The notes below the pieces were generated by a model. It was not told where the DNA came from. It worked only from the letters and a program-made list of their open reading frames with translations, and searched no databases. A program made the translations under genes and the position numbers. From Paracoccus seriniphilus (GTDB lineage Bacteria; Pseudomonadota; Alphaproteobacteria; Rhodobacterales; Rhodobacteraceae), in assembly GCF_028553745.1 (NCBI RefSeq), contig NZ_CP067132.1:186001-250000 (forward strand): DNA of 64,000 nucleotides, written 5' to 3'. Of this stretch, positions 1 through 8,976 are shown one piece after another (positions within the stretch are counted from its first letter, which is position 1; each line of letters opens with the position of its first letter).

Positions 1-723
1 TATATCATCCTGTGGTCGCGTCTGCATCCCGAGGCGATGCCCGACCCGGAAAACCGCATCGGCTGGGGTGAACGCCTCAAGCGGCTGCGCCTGCTTCTGC
101 CGGTCGTGGGTCTGATCATCGGCGTCATCGGCTCGATCTATGCCGGCTATGCCACCGCGACCGAGGCCGCCGCCATCGGCGTGGCCGGGGCATTGATCAT
201 CGCCGGCATCGGCGGCTCGCTGACCCGTTCCAGTTTCATCGAGGCGCTGTTCGGGGCCACCCGCACCTCGGCCATGATCGGGCTGATCCTGCTGGGCGCG
301 GCCTTCCTGACCTCGGCCATGAGCTTTTCGGGCCTGCCCGCAGACCTGGCCAAGGTCATCTCGGAAAGCGGCCTTGGCAAGGCCGGGCTGATCGCGGTGC
401 TGACGGTGTTCTTTGTGCTGCTGGGCTGTTTCCTTGACGGAATCTCCATCGTCGTGCTGACCACCTCGGTCGTGATGCCCGCGATCGCGGCGGTCGGGAT
501 CGACCCCGTCTGGTTCGGCATCTATCTGATCATCGTGGTCGAGATGGCACAGATCACGCCGCCCCTTGGCTTCAACCTGTTCGTGATCCAGAACCTGACC
601 GGGCGCGGCATCTTTGAAATCACCCGGATGATCGTGCCCTATTTCCTGATCCTCGTGCTGGCCGTGATCCTGCTGACCGCGTTCCCCGGCATTGCCACCT
701 GGCTTGTCCAACAAACGATCTGA
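1..723 (+). CDS. TRAP transporter large permease (DctM), C-terminal part
   Basis: The reading frame is open from the first base, so this is the C-terminal part of a larger gene; the first in-frame ATG is at 37 but is probably internal. It encodes about 240 residues with at least five hydrophobic helices, and the DctM-type motifs YATATEAAAIG near the start and QITPPLGFNLFV near the end. The family is the large membrane subunit of sodium-driven TRAP uptake systems for carboxylates and related acids. An amidase follows 8 bases downstream, so the imported substrate may be an amide or carbamate; that is inference. The matching SBP and DctQ would lie upstream of the window. Confidence 0.9.
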   Translation, partial: YIILWSRLHPEAMPDPENRIGWGERLKRLRLLLPVVGLIIGVIGSIYAGYATATEAAAIGVAGALIIAGIGGSLTRSSFIEALFGATRTSAMIGLILLGAAFLTSAMSFSGLPADLAKVISESGLGKAGLIAVLTVFFVLLGCFLDGISIVVLTTSVVMPAIAAVGIDPVWFGIYLIIVVEMAQITPPLGFNLFVIQNLTGRGIFEITRMIVPYFLILVLAVILLTAFPGIATWLVQQTI

Positions 724-731
724 GACCGCAA

Positions 732-1928
732 ATGACCCAAGACCTTCTGAACCAAGCCCGCGCCCAGGCCACTGCGCCCGATTTCATCCAGGTCTTCGAC
801 GACCCGATCACCGCCGAAGGCCCGCTGTCGGGCCTGACCGTGGCGGTCAAGGATCTGTTCGACGTGCAGGGCTATGCCACCGGCGCAGGAACCGCGCCGC
901 GGACTGACCGTCCGCTTGCCACGCGCGACGCTGCGGCGGTTGCGCGGCTGCGTGCGGCGGGTGCGGGGCTGATCGGTCATGCCAATATGACCGAATATGC
1001 CTATTCCGGGCTGGGATTGAACCCCCATCACGGCACGCCACTGACACCCCTGATAGAGGGCTGCATCGCCGGTGGCTCGACCTCGGGCGGGGCGTCGGCC
1101 GTGGCGCGCGGCGTGGCCGATATCGCGCTTGGCACCGACACCGGCGGCTCGGCCCGTATTCCGGCGGCCTTCTGCGGCATCTACGGGTTCAAGCCGACCG
1201 CAAGCACGATCCCGCGCGATGGCGCGGTGCCTCTGTCGCATTCGCTGGACAGCGTCGGCGTGCTGACCCGTGATCCGGCCCTGTTGCGCCCGACGCTGAA
1301 CGTGCTGCGCGACACGCCCCTGCCTGCCGCCGACATGCCCGGCACGGTGATCGTGCCGCAGAACTTCGGGCTGGACGATGTGGCACCGGAAATCGTTGAA
1401 GCCTTCGAGACCGCGCTGGAGGTTCTGGCCGAGGGCGGCATCTCGATCCGCCGCCTGTCACTGCCCTTCTTTGACCGCTATCGCGCCCTGCCTGTCTGGC
1501 AGTTCTCGGCGGTGGAATCGCGCTGCCATCATGGCGCGGAATATGACGCCCATCGTGACAGGCTGGACCCGCGCGTCGCCTCGCGCATGGCACGGGCCGA
1601 AGAAACCGATGCCCCCGGCTATGCCCGCACCTTGCTGGCGCGTCAGGCATTGGCCGATGAGGCCACACGCATCTTTGCCGACATGCCGATCCTCTTGCCA
1701 AGCGTTGCCATCATGCCCCCGCGGCTGAGCGATCTGGAGGATGATGCAAGCTATGACCGGCTGAACCTGCTGGCCCTGCGCAATACCAGCCTGGCCAATG
1801 TCATCGACGGCTGCTCGGTCAGCCTGCCGCTGGCCGATCTGCCCGGTGCCGGGCTGATGCTGACCGGTCCGCGTGGCAGCGATGCCATGATGCTGGGCAT
1901 GGCCGAAGTGCTGGCCTCGGAACTATGA
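732..1928 (+). CDS. Amidase-signature family hydrolase
   Basis: The 398-residue protein carries the amidase signature: the catalytic lysine in VAVKDLFD near residue 38, the GGSTSGGASA loop near residue 117 with the cis-serine, and the nucleophile serine in GTDTGGSARIPA. It should be a cytoplasmic hydrolase of a small amide, ureido or carbamate substrate. It is close in length to AtzE/AtzF and GatA-like stand-alone amidases. It starts 8 bases after the TRAP permease gene and overlaps the next gene by ATGA, so all three appear cotranscribed. The substrate cannot be read from sequence. Confidence 0.88.
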   Translation: MTQDLLNQARAQATAPDFIQVFDDPITAEGPLSGLTVAVKDLFDVQGYATGAGTAPRTDRPLATRDAAAVARLRAAGAGLIGHANMTEYAYSGLGLNPHHGTPLTPLIEGCIAGGSTSGGASAVARGVADIALGTDTGGSARIPAAFCGIYGFKPTASTIPRDGAVPLSHSLDSVGVLTRDPALLRPTLNVLRDTPLPAADMPGTVIVPQNFGLDDVAPEIVEAFETALEVLAEGGISIRRLSLPFFDRYRALPVWQFSAVESRCHHGAEYDAHRDRLDPRVASRMARAEETDAPGYARTLLARQALADEATRIFADMPILLPSVAIMPPRLSDLEDDASYDRLNLLALRNTSLANVIDGCSVSLPLADLPGAGLMLTGPRGSDAMMLGMAEVLASEL

Positions 1929-2770
1929 GCACCGCGCGCCCATGCGCCCATGTCGCATTGGGCGCGCAACGCTATCAGGTGCAGCATCTTGCGGTGGGCG
2001 CGGACGCGTCCTTCGCCGGTATCAGCGACCTTGCCGTGCTGGCCGACCGGATTGTCGTGCTGCGGCGGCAACTGCCGGAATTGCAACTTCTGAACACGGA
2101 CGGCACCGGCAAGATCAACAGCCAGCCCCTGCCCCAGTTCACCTGCGGCCACGGTTTGCGTGTTCTGGAACCCGACCTGCTGGCCGCAACCGATATGGAT
2201 GGGCACAAGGTCGTTTTCCTGAATGCCGAACTGGTCGAGATCGCGCGCCTGCATTGCAATGAACGCCCCGCGCTGGGGCGCCCCTTCAATCATCCGACCG
2301 ATTGTGCGCGGGGGCCGGATGGGCGGCTGTATGTCTCGGACGGCTATGGCAACAGCGCTGTCCATGTCTTTGCCCGCGATCTGCGCCACCTGTTCAGCTT
2401 TGGTGAGCCGGGGACCGGCCCGGGCCAGTTTTCGACCCCACATAGCATATTGTTCGACAGCAAAGGGCAGCTTTGCGTGGCCGATCGCGAAAACAACCGC
2501 GTGCAGAGATTTGATGCCGAGGGCCGCTTTCTGGACCAGATCGAAGACCTCTACAAACCCATGGCGCTTGCATTGCGACCCGATGGCGTGCTGCTGGTCA
2601 CGGATCAGACACCACGCCTGTCAGCATATGATCCGCAGGGCAACCTGATGGGGCGCTGCCGGACCTTTGCCACCTTTGCCCATGGCGTGGATGTTGCGAA
2701 GAATGGCAGCATCTTTCTGGCCGAGATGATGCCCGACCGGGTGACCTGCCTGCGCCCGACCGCCGACTGA
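1925..2770 (+). CDS. NHL-repeat beta-propeller protein
   Basis: The 281-residue protein shows NHL-type repeats, clearest at GPDGRLYVSDGYGNSAVHVF, at the FGEPGTGPGQFSTPHS segment and at DSKGQLCVADRENNRVQRFD. Such repeats build a six-bladed propeller used for binding or, in peptidylglycine lyases, for catalysis. There is no signal peptide, so a cytoplasmic location is likely. The start overlaps the amidase stop (ATGA), which suggests translational coupling and a shared pathway. It could be a lactonase-like or lyase-like enzyme, but I see no decisive active-site motif. Confidence 0.75.
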   Translation: MSTARPCAHVALGAQRYQVQHLAVGADASFAGISDLAVLADRIVVLRRQLPELQLLNTDGTGKINSQPLPQFTCGHGLRVLEPDLLAATDMDGHKVVFLNAELVEIARLHCNERPALGRPFNHPTDCARGPDGRLYVSDGYGNSAVHVFARDLRHLFSFGEPGTGPGQFSTPHSILFDSKGQLCVADRENNRVQRFDAEGRFLDQIEDLYKPMALALRPDGVLLVTDQTPRLSAYDPQGNLMGRCRTFATFAHGVDVAKNGSIFLAEMMPDRVTCLRPTAD

Positions 2771-2832
2771 CCTCGGCATTTTTCCGGTTCGCCCCGATAT
2801 GCAAAACCTCGCGCGAACTCTGCAGACATCAG

Positions 2833-2850
2833 ATATGAAACGTTTCATAT
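2833..2850. promoter_or_regulatory. Perfect 18-bp palindromic operator (LacI type)
   Basis: ATATGAAACGTTTCATAT is a perfect palindrome with a central CG, the hallmark of LacI/GalR operators. It lies just before a promoter-like TTGACT (2850-2855) and CATAGT (2872-2877), and about 95 bases ahead of the SBP start. The LacI-family gene at 6923-7936 at the end of the same operon is the obvious candidate to bind it. Confidence 0.8.
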
Positions 2851-2877
2851 TGACTTGCAAAATATTCACATCATAGT
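2850..2877 (+). promoter_or_regulatory. Putative sigma-70 promoter of the ribose-type operon
   Basis: A TTGACT -35 box (2850-2855) and a CATAGT -10 box (2872-2877) are separated by 16 bases. The -35 box abuts the palindromic operator, so bound repressor would block RNA polymerase. Confidence 0.5.
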
Positions 2878-2944
2878 GATCTCAAGCCGCCGTGACGCAG
2901 GAGGAGAGCGTCAGGGCAGCTTGGGGATCATCAGGGAGGATGAC

Positions 2945-3865
2945 ATGAAACTCAGGAATCTTGCGATTACCGCTGCCACCGGCTTGCTGCTGTCGTCGGG
3001 CATCGCCATGGCCGATGACAAACCTGTCGTGGGGCTGGTCATGAAGTCGCTGGCCAATGAATTTTTCCAAAGCATGCTGGCAGGTGCCGAGGCACATGCC
3101 GCCGAGCGCGGCGATTTCGAACTGATCGCCGTGGGGATGCAGAACGAAACCGATTTCGAGGCCCAGATCAACGCAGTCGACAATTTCATCACCCAGGGCG
3201 TGGATGCCATCGTCGTCGCACCGGCAGACAGCCGCGCCATGGTGCGGCCGCTCAAAAAAGCCGTTGAAGCAGGCATCGTCGTGGTGAATTTCGACGTGGC
3301 TCTGGATACCGAGGCCAAGGAGCAACAGGGCTTCGAGCTTGCCTTTGTCGGCCCTGACAACCGTGGCGGCGCAGCCATGGCCGGCGATGCCCTTGGCGAA
3401 AAGCTGGGCGAAGGCGCAAAGGTCGTCATCATCGAGGGTAACCCCGGTGCCGACAATGCCACCCAACGCCTGCTGGGATTTCAGGATTCGGTCGAGAAAT
3501 ACAAGCTGGAGCTTCTGGACAGCCGCACGGCCCATTGGGAAACCGAAGAGGCCAATCAGGTCTTTTCGACGATGCTGACAGCACATCCCGACATTCAAGG
3601 GGTAATGGCAGCCAATGACTCGATGGCGGTGGGAGTCGTCAAGGCGCTGGAAGCGGCGGGACGCGACGATATCGAGGTGGTCGGCTTCGACAACATCCCC
3701 GCCGTTGCCCCGATGATCGAAGATGGCCGCATGCTGGCCACGGTCGATCAGTTCGGGCAGGAGATGGCCGCCAATGCCATTGACCTGGCGCTGGAAGTCC
3801 TTGCCGGTGGTCCGGAACTGGAAGGCTGGGTGAAAACCGACATCAAGCTGGTGACGGCTGACTAG
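2945..3865 (+). CDS. Sugar ABC transporter substrate-binding protein (RbsB-like)
   Basis: The 306-residue periplasmic binding protein has a signal peptide of about 23 residues ending in GIAMA. It belongs to the ribose/galactose-binding family, with GLVMKSLANEFFQ at the mature N-terminus, VAPADS at the hinge-proximal sugar site and the C-lobe motif MAANDSMAVG. The ATG at 2945 is chosen because an AGGAGGA ribosome site lies just upstream and the signal peptide follows directly. It is the first gene of an rbsBACD-like operon and is followed by a strong hairpin. The sugar is probably a pentose such as ribose, judged from rbsD; other monosaccharides are possible. Confidence 0.9.
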   Translation: MKLRNLAITAATGLLLSSGIAMADDKPVVGLVMKSLANEFFQSMLAGAEAHAAERGDFELIAVGMQNETDFEAQINAVDNFITQGVDAIVVAPADSRAMVRPLKKAVEAGIVVVNFDVALDTEAKEQQGFELAFVGPDNRGGAAMAGDALGEKLGEGAKVVIIEGNPGADNATQRLLGFQDSVEKYKLELLDSRTAHWETEEANQVFSTMLTAHPDIQGVMAANDSMAVGVVKALEAAGRDDIEVVGFDNIPAVAPMIEDGRMLATVDQFGQEMAANAIDLALEVLAGGPELEGWVKTDIKLVTAD

Positions 3866-3872
3866 GCCATCG

Positions 3873-3898
3873 GTGCCCGACAAGATGATGTCGGGCAC
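3873..3898 (+). terminator. Intercistronic hairpin after the SBP gene
   Basis: GTGCCCGACA and TGTCGGGCAC form a perfect 10-bp stem with a 6-base loop. There is no T-run, so it more likely stabilises the SBP mRNA or partly terminates transcription, giving excess SBP over the membrane subunits. Confidence 0.7.
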
Positions 3899-3929
3899 AT
3901 TCCCAATCCACGAACAGGATCGCAGATTG

Positions 3930-5486
3930 ATGTCGCAAGCATTGCCACAGGCGCATCAGCCAGATGCGCTGCTGTTAGACGTGCAAAACCTTCAGAAATC
4001 CTTTGGCGGCGTGCATGCGCTGAGTGGCGTCAGCTTTTCGCTGAAAGCGGGCGAGGTTCACGCGCTGGTGGGTGAAAATGGCGCGGGAAAATCGACCTTG
4101 ATCAAGGTCTTGTCCGGCGTCCACAAATATGATGCCGGCGAAATCACGCTGGCCGGGGCGCCATTCAAGCCGACCGATCCGCATTTTGCCAAGGCCGCAG
4201 GCATTCAGGTCGTCCATCAGGAATTCAACCTGCTGAAAGATCTGAGCATCGCCGAAAATATTTCGATCGAGGCCTTCCCCCGCAAACGCTTTGGCCTGCT
4301 TGACCGCGCCGAGATGAAAGCCCGCGCCCGCCGGGCGCTGGATGCCATCGGGTTGAATGATGTCGATGTCGATGCGCCGGTGCGCAGTCTTGGGATCGCG
4401 CATCGTCAGTTGATCGAGATTGCCCGTGCCCTGCAGACCGACAGCCGCATCCTGATCCTGGACGAACCCACCGCCACGCTGACCGAGCGTGAGACATCGC
4501 GGTTGTTCGAAATCATTGCGGGCATCAAGGCCAAGGGCGTGACGGTGGTCTTTGTCTCGCACCATCTGGACGAAGTTTTTGCCATTTGTGACCGGGTGAC
4601 GGTGTTTCGAAACGGCCGGACAATCACGACAGAAGACATTGCCGAAACCTCGCCCGAGGGCATCGTGCGCCACATGGTCGGGCGCAATCTGGCGCAGCAG
4701 GAAAAGGAAATACACGTCCCCATCGACAAGGATGTCGTCCTGTCCGTCTCGGCGCTGCAAACCAGCCAGAACCCGGACCCGAACGGCGTGTCATTCGAAC
4801 TGCATCGCGGCGAAATCCTTGGCATCGCGGGACTTGTCGGCGCCGGTCGCACCGAAGTGCTGCGGGCGATTTTCGGAGCTGATCCGATCCGCTCGGGCGT
4901 GATCACACGCAACGGCCATGCGCTGAACATCAATGGGCCGCGCGATGCCATTGCCGCCGGCATCGGCTTTGTCACCGAAGACCGCAAGGATGAGGGGCTG
5001 ATCCTCGACATGCCGATTGCGGCCAATAGCTCTCTGGTGAATATCAGACAGGTCTCGCGTCACGGGTTGCTGGATTTCGCACGCGAACGTCAGATGGCTG
5101 TCGAGGGCGGTACGCGGCTGAAACTGAAATATGGCAAGACCTCGGATCCGGTCTCCAGCCTGTCGGGGGGCAACCAGCAGAAGGTCGTTCTGGCCAAATG
5201 GCTGGCCAATGACCCTGAAATCCTGTTGCTGGACGAACCCACGCGTGGCGTCGATGTCGGCGCCAAGGCCGAGATCTATGCCATCCTCAAGGGGCTGGCG
5301 GCCAACGGCATGTCGATGATTGTCGTTTCCTCTGAATTGCCCGAACTGATCACCCTGACCGACAGGATGCTGGTCATGTCGGAAAACAGCATTCAGGGCA
5401 TCTTGATGCCGCAGGACTATGATCAGGAAACCATTCTGAAACTGGCCTATGGTCAATCCGACGTCGCGAAAGGACCGACCCAATGA
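3930..5486 (+). CDS. Sugar ABC transporter ATP-binding protein (RbsA/MglA-like)
   Basis: This is a duplicated ABC ATPase of 518 residues. The first half has Walker A GENGAGKST and Walker B ILILDEPTA; the second half has the signature LSGGNQQK and Walker B LLLDEPTRGVD. The N-terminal half has a degenerate signature, as usual in the RbsA class. I chose the ATG at 3930, preceded by AGGAT, because an upstream GTG at 3873 falls inside the intercistronic hairpin. It energises uptake through the permease encoded next, with which it overlaps by ATGA. Confidence 0.93.
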   Translation: MSQALPQAHQPDALLLDVQNLQKSFGGVHALSGVSFSLKAGEVHALVGENGAGKSTLIKVLSGVHKYDAGEITLAGAPFKPTDPHFAKAAGIQVVHQEFNLLKDLSIAENISIEAFPRKRFGLLDRAEMKARARRALDAIGLNDVDVDAPVRSLGIAHRQLIEIARALQTDSRILILDEPTATLTERETSRLFEIIAGIKAKGVTVVFVSHHLDEVFAICDRVTVFRNGRTITTEDIAETSPEGIVRHMVGRNLAQQEKEIHVPIDKDVVLSVSALQTSQNPDPNGVSFELHRGEILGIAGLVGAGRTEVLRAIFGADPIRSGVITRNGHALNINGPRDAIAAGIGFVTEDRKDEGLILDMPIAANSSLVNIRQVSRHGLLDFARERQMAVEGGTRLKLKYGKTSDPVSSLSGGNQQKVVLAKWLANDPEILLLDEPTRGVDVGAKAEIYAILKGLAANGMSMIVVSSELPELITLTDRMLVMSENSIQGILMPQDYDQETILKLAYGQSDVAKGPTQ

Positions 5487-6481
5487 GTTCCGCACATGAA
5501 GCCAATATCGCGGCACGGGGCAAAAGCTTTTCCCTGAAGGCCATTCTCAACAATGCCGGTATCGGCCTGGCACTTCTGCTGGTGATTGCCTTCTTCTCGG
5601 TGACGACGGAACATTTCCTGTCATCGAACAATATCACCAATATCCTGACCCAGATCACGATCAACCTGATCCTTGCCGTCGGGATGACCTTCGTGATCCT
5701 GATCGGGGGAATAGACCTCTCTGTCGGATCGGTCATGGCCTTTGCGGCCGTGGTGGCGGGCAAGGCGATCACCCTGCCCGGTCTGGGGGTGACAGAACTG
5801 ATCCTGCTGGCCTGTCTGGCCGGCGTTCTGGCGGGGTTGGTCTGCGGAATCCTGAACGGGGTGCTCAGCGCCTATTGGTCCCTGCCTTCATTCATCATCA
5901 CCCTGGGCATGCTGAATATCGCCCGCGGCGCGGCCCTGCAGATTTCGGGGGCACAGACGATCTATTCCTTTCCCTTTGTCTTCGAAGAGTTCGGATCCAA
6001 GCTGATCTACGGCGTGCCAGTGGTCTTTCTGCTGGCGCTGCTGCTGGTGCTGATCGCCTGGTTCGTTCTGAACCGCACCGTCTTTGGGCGGCTGATCTAT
6101 GGCATCGGGAACAATGAAGAGGCCGTCCGCCTGGCCGGGCATCCGGTGTTCTGGTACAAGGTCGCCGCCTTCACCATCTGCGGTCTGACCGCCGGGATTG
6201 CCGCGATCGTCTATATGGCGCGTCTCAGCATCGCCAGCCCGATCGCGGGGATCGGCTTTGAACTGAACGCAATTGCGGCGGTCATCATCGGCGGCACCAG
6301 CCTGTCGGGCGGGCGCGGATCGGTGATCGGGACATTGCTGGGCGCATTCATCATCGGCGTTCTGGCAAACGGGTTGATCCTGATCGGATTAAGCGACTTT
6401 ATGCGCCAGATGATCACCGGCGTGGTCATCATCATCGCTGTCATTCTGGATCATTACCGCGCGAGGCTGTCCGCATCATGA
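5483..6481 (+). CDS. Sugar ABC transporter permease (RbsC-like)
   Basis: The 332-residue protein has eight to ten hydrophobic segments and the branched-chain/ribose permease motif VGMTFVILIGGIDLSVGSV near residue 70. A second conserved stretch, AAVIIGGTSLSGGRGSVIGT, lies near residue 265. It is the homodimeric membrane channel of the same importer. The start overlaps the ATPase stop and its own stop overlaps the rbsD start, both by ATGA. Confidence 0.93.
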   Translation: MSSAHEANIAARGKSFSLKAILNNAGIGLALLLVIAFFSVTTEHFLSSNNITNILTQITINLILAVGMTFVILIGGIDLSVGSVMAFAAVVAGKAITLPGLGVTELILLACLAGVLAGLVCGILNGVLSAYWSLPSFIITLGMLNIARGAALQISGAQTIYSFPFVFEEFGSKLIYGVPVVFLLALLLVLIAWFVLNRTVFGRLIYGIGNNEEAVRLAGHPVFWYKVAAFTICGLTAGIAAIVYMARLSIASPIAGIGFELNAIAAVIIGGTSLSGGRGSVIGTLLGAFIIGVLANGLILIGLSDFMRQMITGVVIIIAVILDHYRARLSAS

Positions 6482-6888
6482 AACGTAGCATCCTGATCAA
6501 CCGTCATCTCAGCACGCTTGTTGCCTCGCTGGGGCATCTGGACGAAATCGTCGTGGCGGATGCCGGATTACCCGTGCCCGATGGGGTGCCGGTGATCGAT
6601 CTGGCGGTCAAACCGGGGGTTCCCGGATTCTGGGACGTGCTGGATGCCCTGCGTTCGGAACTGGTGATCGAAGCTGCAGTTATCGCCGATGAGGCCAATG
6701 ATGACCTGCAAGCCGCATTCGCCGATTTCATGAAGGACTGGTCGCAGGAAACGAAAAAGCATATCGCCCTTTCCACGACCTCTCACGGGGCTTTCAAGGA
6801 CCGCAGCGCGCGTTCGAAAGCAGTGATCCGCACTGGTGAATGCACCCCCTATTGCAATGTCATCCTTGTCAGCGGCGTGCCATTTTGA
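6478..6888 (+). CDS. rbsD: D-ribose pyranase RbsD
   Basis: The 136-residue protein matches RbsD along its whole length. The catalytic His20 sits in SLGHLDE, Asp28 in ADAGLP, and the C-terminus carries VIRTGECTPYCNVIL, close to the Escherichia coli RSGECSPYANIIL. RbsD interconverts the pyranose and furanose forms of ribose (and some other sugars) so that a kinase can act on the furanose. This points to ribose or a related sugar as the substrate of the operon. No ribokinase gene lies in the window, so phosphorylation must be encoded elsewhere. Confidence 0.9.
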   Translation: MKRSILINRHLSTLVASLGHLDEIVVADAGLPVPDGVPVIDLAVKPGVPGFWDVLDALRSELVIEAAVIADEANDDLQAAFADFMKDWSQETKKHIALSTTSHGAFKDRSARSKAVIRTGECTPYCNVILVSGVPF

Positions 6889-6922
6889 GCAGAAAGGCCA
6901 AGGCAGGAACATCGGGGACGTC

Positions 6923-7936
6923 ATGGCCACGATAAAGGATGTCGCGCGCGAAGCCGGGGTTTCCGTGGGCACCGTGTCAAAGGTCATCTCGCGGGATGCC
7001 ACGGTCAAACCCGCCCTGCGCGAACGTGTCCTGAAGGCCATCGCCACCCTTGGCTACCGACCCAATCTGGCGGCCCGCGCCCTGCGGACCAACACGGTTA
7101 ATGTGATCGGACTGGTCGTGCCGGATATCTCCAACCCGTTTTTCGCCGCGCTTGCCAAGCGGATCGAGGCCGAGGCCGCCAAATACGCCCATTCGGTCAT
7201 GCTGGCCAATTCCGATGACGACCCCGAGGCCGAGGCGCGCCAGATCGCCGCCCTGCTGGGCCAGCTTCCCAAGGGGCTGATCATCGTGGGAGCCGAGACC
7301 AAAGCGGTCAAGACGGTCAAGAGTGATGTTCCGATCGTGTCGGTCGACCGGCGCTATGGGGCCTATCCGCTGATCGCGACCAATCACGAAACCGCCTCTG
7401 CCCTGCAGGCGGACCATCTTGTCGCTCTGGGGCATCGGCGGATCGGCTATATCTCGGGGCCGGACACGACCGAGGTCGGGCGGCTGCGCAAACAGGGGTT
7501 CTACGGTCGCATCATGCAACTGTCAGATCCCGGCGATCCGGTCAGGCTGATCATCCGTGAGGGCAGCTTCGATTACACCTCGGGCGAACTGCTGGCCCGC
7601 GCGATGCTGGAACTGCCACCGGACGAGCGGCCGACCGCGATTGCGGCGGCCAGCGACCAGCAGGCGATTGGCGCGTTGCGCCTTGCCCGCGACATGGGCA
7701 TCGAGGTTCCCGCCCGACTGTCCATTGCGGGTTTTGACAATATCGACCTTGCCAAACTGGTCGTGCCGCGGCTGACCAGTGTCGCACAGCGTATCGAAGA
7801 GATTGCCGTGCTGGCCGTTCAACGAATCCTGAACCCGGGACAAACAGGAACCAAGCCCGCCGATGTGCTGGTGGGTGCCGATCTTGTCGCGCGCGGATCT
7901 TCCGGCCCGGCCCCCAACGCCAAGGCGCCGGGGTGA
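6923..7936 (+). CDS. LacI-family transcriptional regulator
   Basis: The 337-residue protein has an N-terminal LacI helix-turn-helix (TIKDVAREAGVSVGTVSKVI) and hinge-helix region ending in AARALRT. A periplasmic-binding-protein-like sugar domain follows (IGLVVPDISNPFF, then SIAGFDNIDLAKL). The start at 6923 places the HTH at the usual N-terminal position. As the last gene of the ribose-type operon it likely represses it through the palindrome at 2833-2850, with the sugar as inducer. An in-frame upstream ATG at 6836 overlaps rbsD and is rejected. Confidence 0.92.
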   Translation: MATIKDVAREAGVSVGTVSKVISRDATVKPALRERVLKAIATLGYRPNLAARALRTNTVNVIGLVVPDISNPFFAALAKRIEAEAAKYAHSVMLANSDDDPEAEARQIAALLGQLPKGLIIVGAETKAVKTVKSDVPIVSVDRRYGAYPLIATNHETASALQADHLVALGHRRIGYISGPDTTEVGRLRKQGFYGRIMQLSDPGDPVRLIIREGSFDYTSGELLARAMLELPPDERPTAIAAASDQQAIGALRLARDMGIEVPARLSIAGFDNIDLAKLVVPRLTSVAQRIEEIAVLAVQRILNPGQTGTKPADVLVGADLVARGSSGPAPNAKAPG

Positions 7937-7942
7937 CCAAGG

Positions 7943-7959
7943 ACCGATCGCCAATCGGT
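7943..7959. terminator. Weak hairpin between convergent genes
   Basis: ACCGAT and ATCGGT form a 6-bp stem with a 5-base loop, followed by TT on the plus strand. It lies in the only gap between the LacI gene and the converging dehydrogenase gene. A weak bidirectional terminator at best. Confidence 0.3.
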
Positions 7960-7960
7960 T

Positions 7961-8974
7961 TCAGCTACGGGACGCTCTGGCCATTTCCTGCGCTTCGATC
8001 GCCAGTTCACAGACCCTGAAGCTGCGCGACTGCGGGCAGGCCGTTTCGGTCCGATCGCGAATATCGTTCAGAAGATCGCTGAAATAGGGCATGCCGGCTT
8101 GGGCACAATCGATATGGGTGCATTGATCCCTGTTCACCAGAAACAGGTGATTGTCGCCCGGACGCCCGTCCACATCCACATATTTTCGCAGTTCGATGGT
8201 GCCTTCGGTGCCGGTGATGAACAACCGCCCATCGCCCCAATTTGGCAGCGCGTCGGCCGTATACCAATCGACGCGGATAAATCCCTGCGCCGCTCCCGAT
8301 CTCAGGGCAATCGTGCCGAAATCCTCGAACTTCGGGTGCCGGGGATTGGCGTGATTGGCGATGGTCGCCATGGTGATCTCGGCGTCCTCGGATCCGGTGA
8401 AATGCAGGAACTGCTCTATCTGATGCGAGGCGATATCGGTCAGGATTCCACCGTAGGTCGCAGCATCAAAAAACCAGTCGGGACGACTGGCCGCATTCAG
8501 TCGATGCGGCCCCAGTCCGGTCGTGTGGACGACCTTGCCGATGGCGCCTTCGCGCACCAGTCGTGTCGCCACGGTGACGGCGGGAACCTCGAAACGTTCC
8601 GAGAAGTTTACCGACCAGATCCGGCCGGTTTCCTCGACAGTCTCGCGCAGGTGACGAACCTCATCCAGCGAGATGCAGCCGGGCTTATCGACCATGACAT
8701 CCTTGCCCGCGCGCATTGCCCTGATGGCCAGATCGGCGCGCTGATCGGGACGGCAGGCAATGAGAACCAGTGCGATGCTGTCATCATTCAGGATTTCGTC
8801 CAGACTTTCAGCGCGGGGCGCATCAGGAAAGCGCTTGAGGAACCCCGAAACGGGCTGGGGGTTGCCTTCGGTCCACCAGGCGGCCAGCTGTGCGCCGGCA
8901 TCGATCATGCCCTGGGACATGCCATAGATATGGCGGTGATCCATTCCAAGGGCGGCGAAACGCAGTCCGGCCAT
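7961..8974 (-). CDS. Gfo/Idh/MocA-family oxidoreductase
   Basis: The 337-residue NAD(P)-dependent dehydrogenase has an N-terminal nucleotide-binding fold (LRFAALGMDHRHIYGM), the EKP-loop variant VMVDKPG near residue 95 and a likely catalytic histidine in DIASHQIEQFLHF. Three ATG codons occur in tandem (8980, 8977, 8974). The one at 8974 has GGAG at the best distance, while that at 8980 overlaps the previous stop as ATGA. It is the last gene of the GntR-TRAP operon. Family members oxidise or reduce sugars, inositols and sugar acids. The substrate is unknown, but the neighbours suggest a uronate- or aldonate-type compound. Confidence 0.85.
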   Translation of the reverse strand: MAGLRFAALGMDHRHIYGMSQGMIDAGAQLAAWWTEGNPQPVSGFLKRFPDAPRAESLDEILNDDSIALVLIACRPDQRADLAIRAMRAGKDVMVDKPGCISLDEVRHLRETVEETGRIWSVNFSERFEVPAVTVATRLVREGAIGKVVHTTGLGPHRLNAASRPDWFFDAATYGGILTDIASHQIEQFLHFTGSEDAEITMATIANHANPRHPKFEDFGTIALRSGAAQGFIRVDWYTADALPNWGDGRLFITGTEGTIELRKYVDVDGRPGDNHLFLVNRDQCTHIDCAQAGMPYFSDLLNDIRDRTETACPQSRSFRVCELAIEAQEMARASRS

Positions 8975-8976
8975 CA

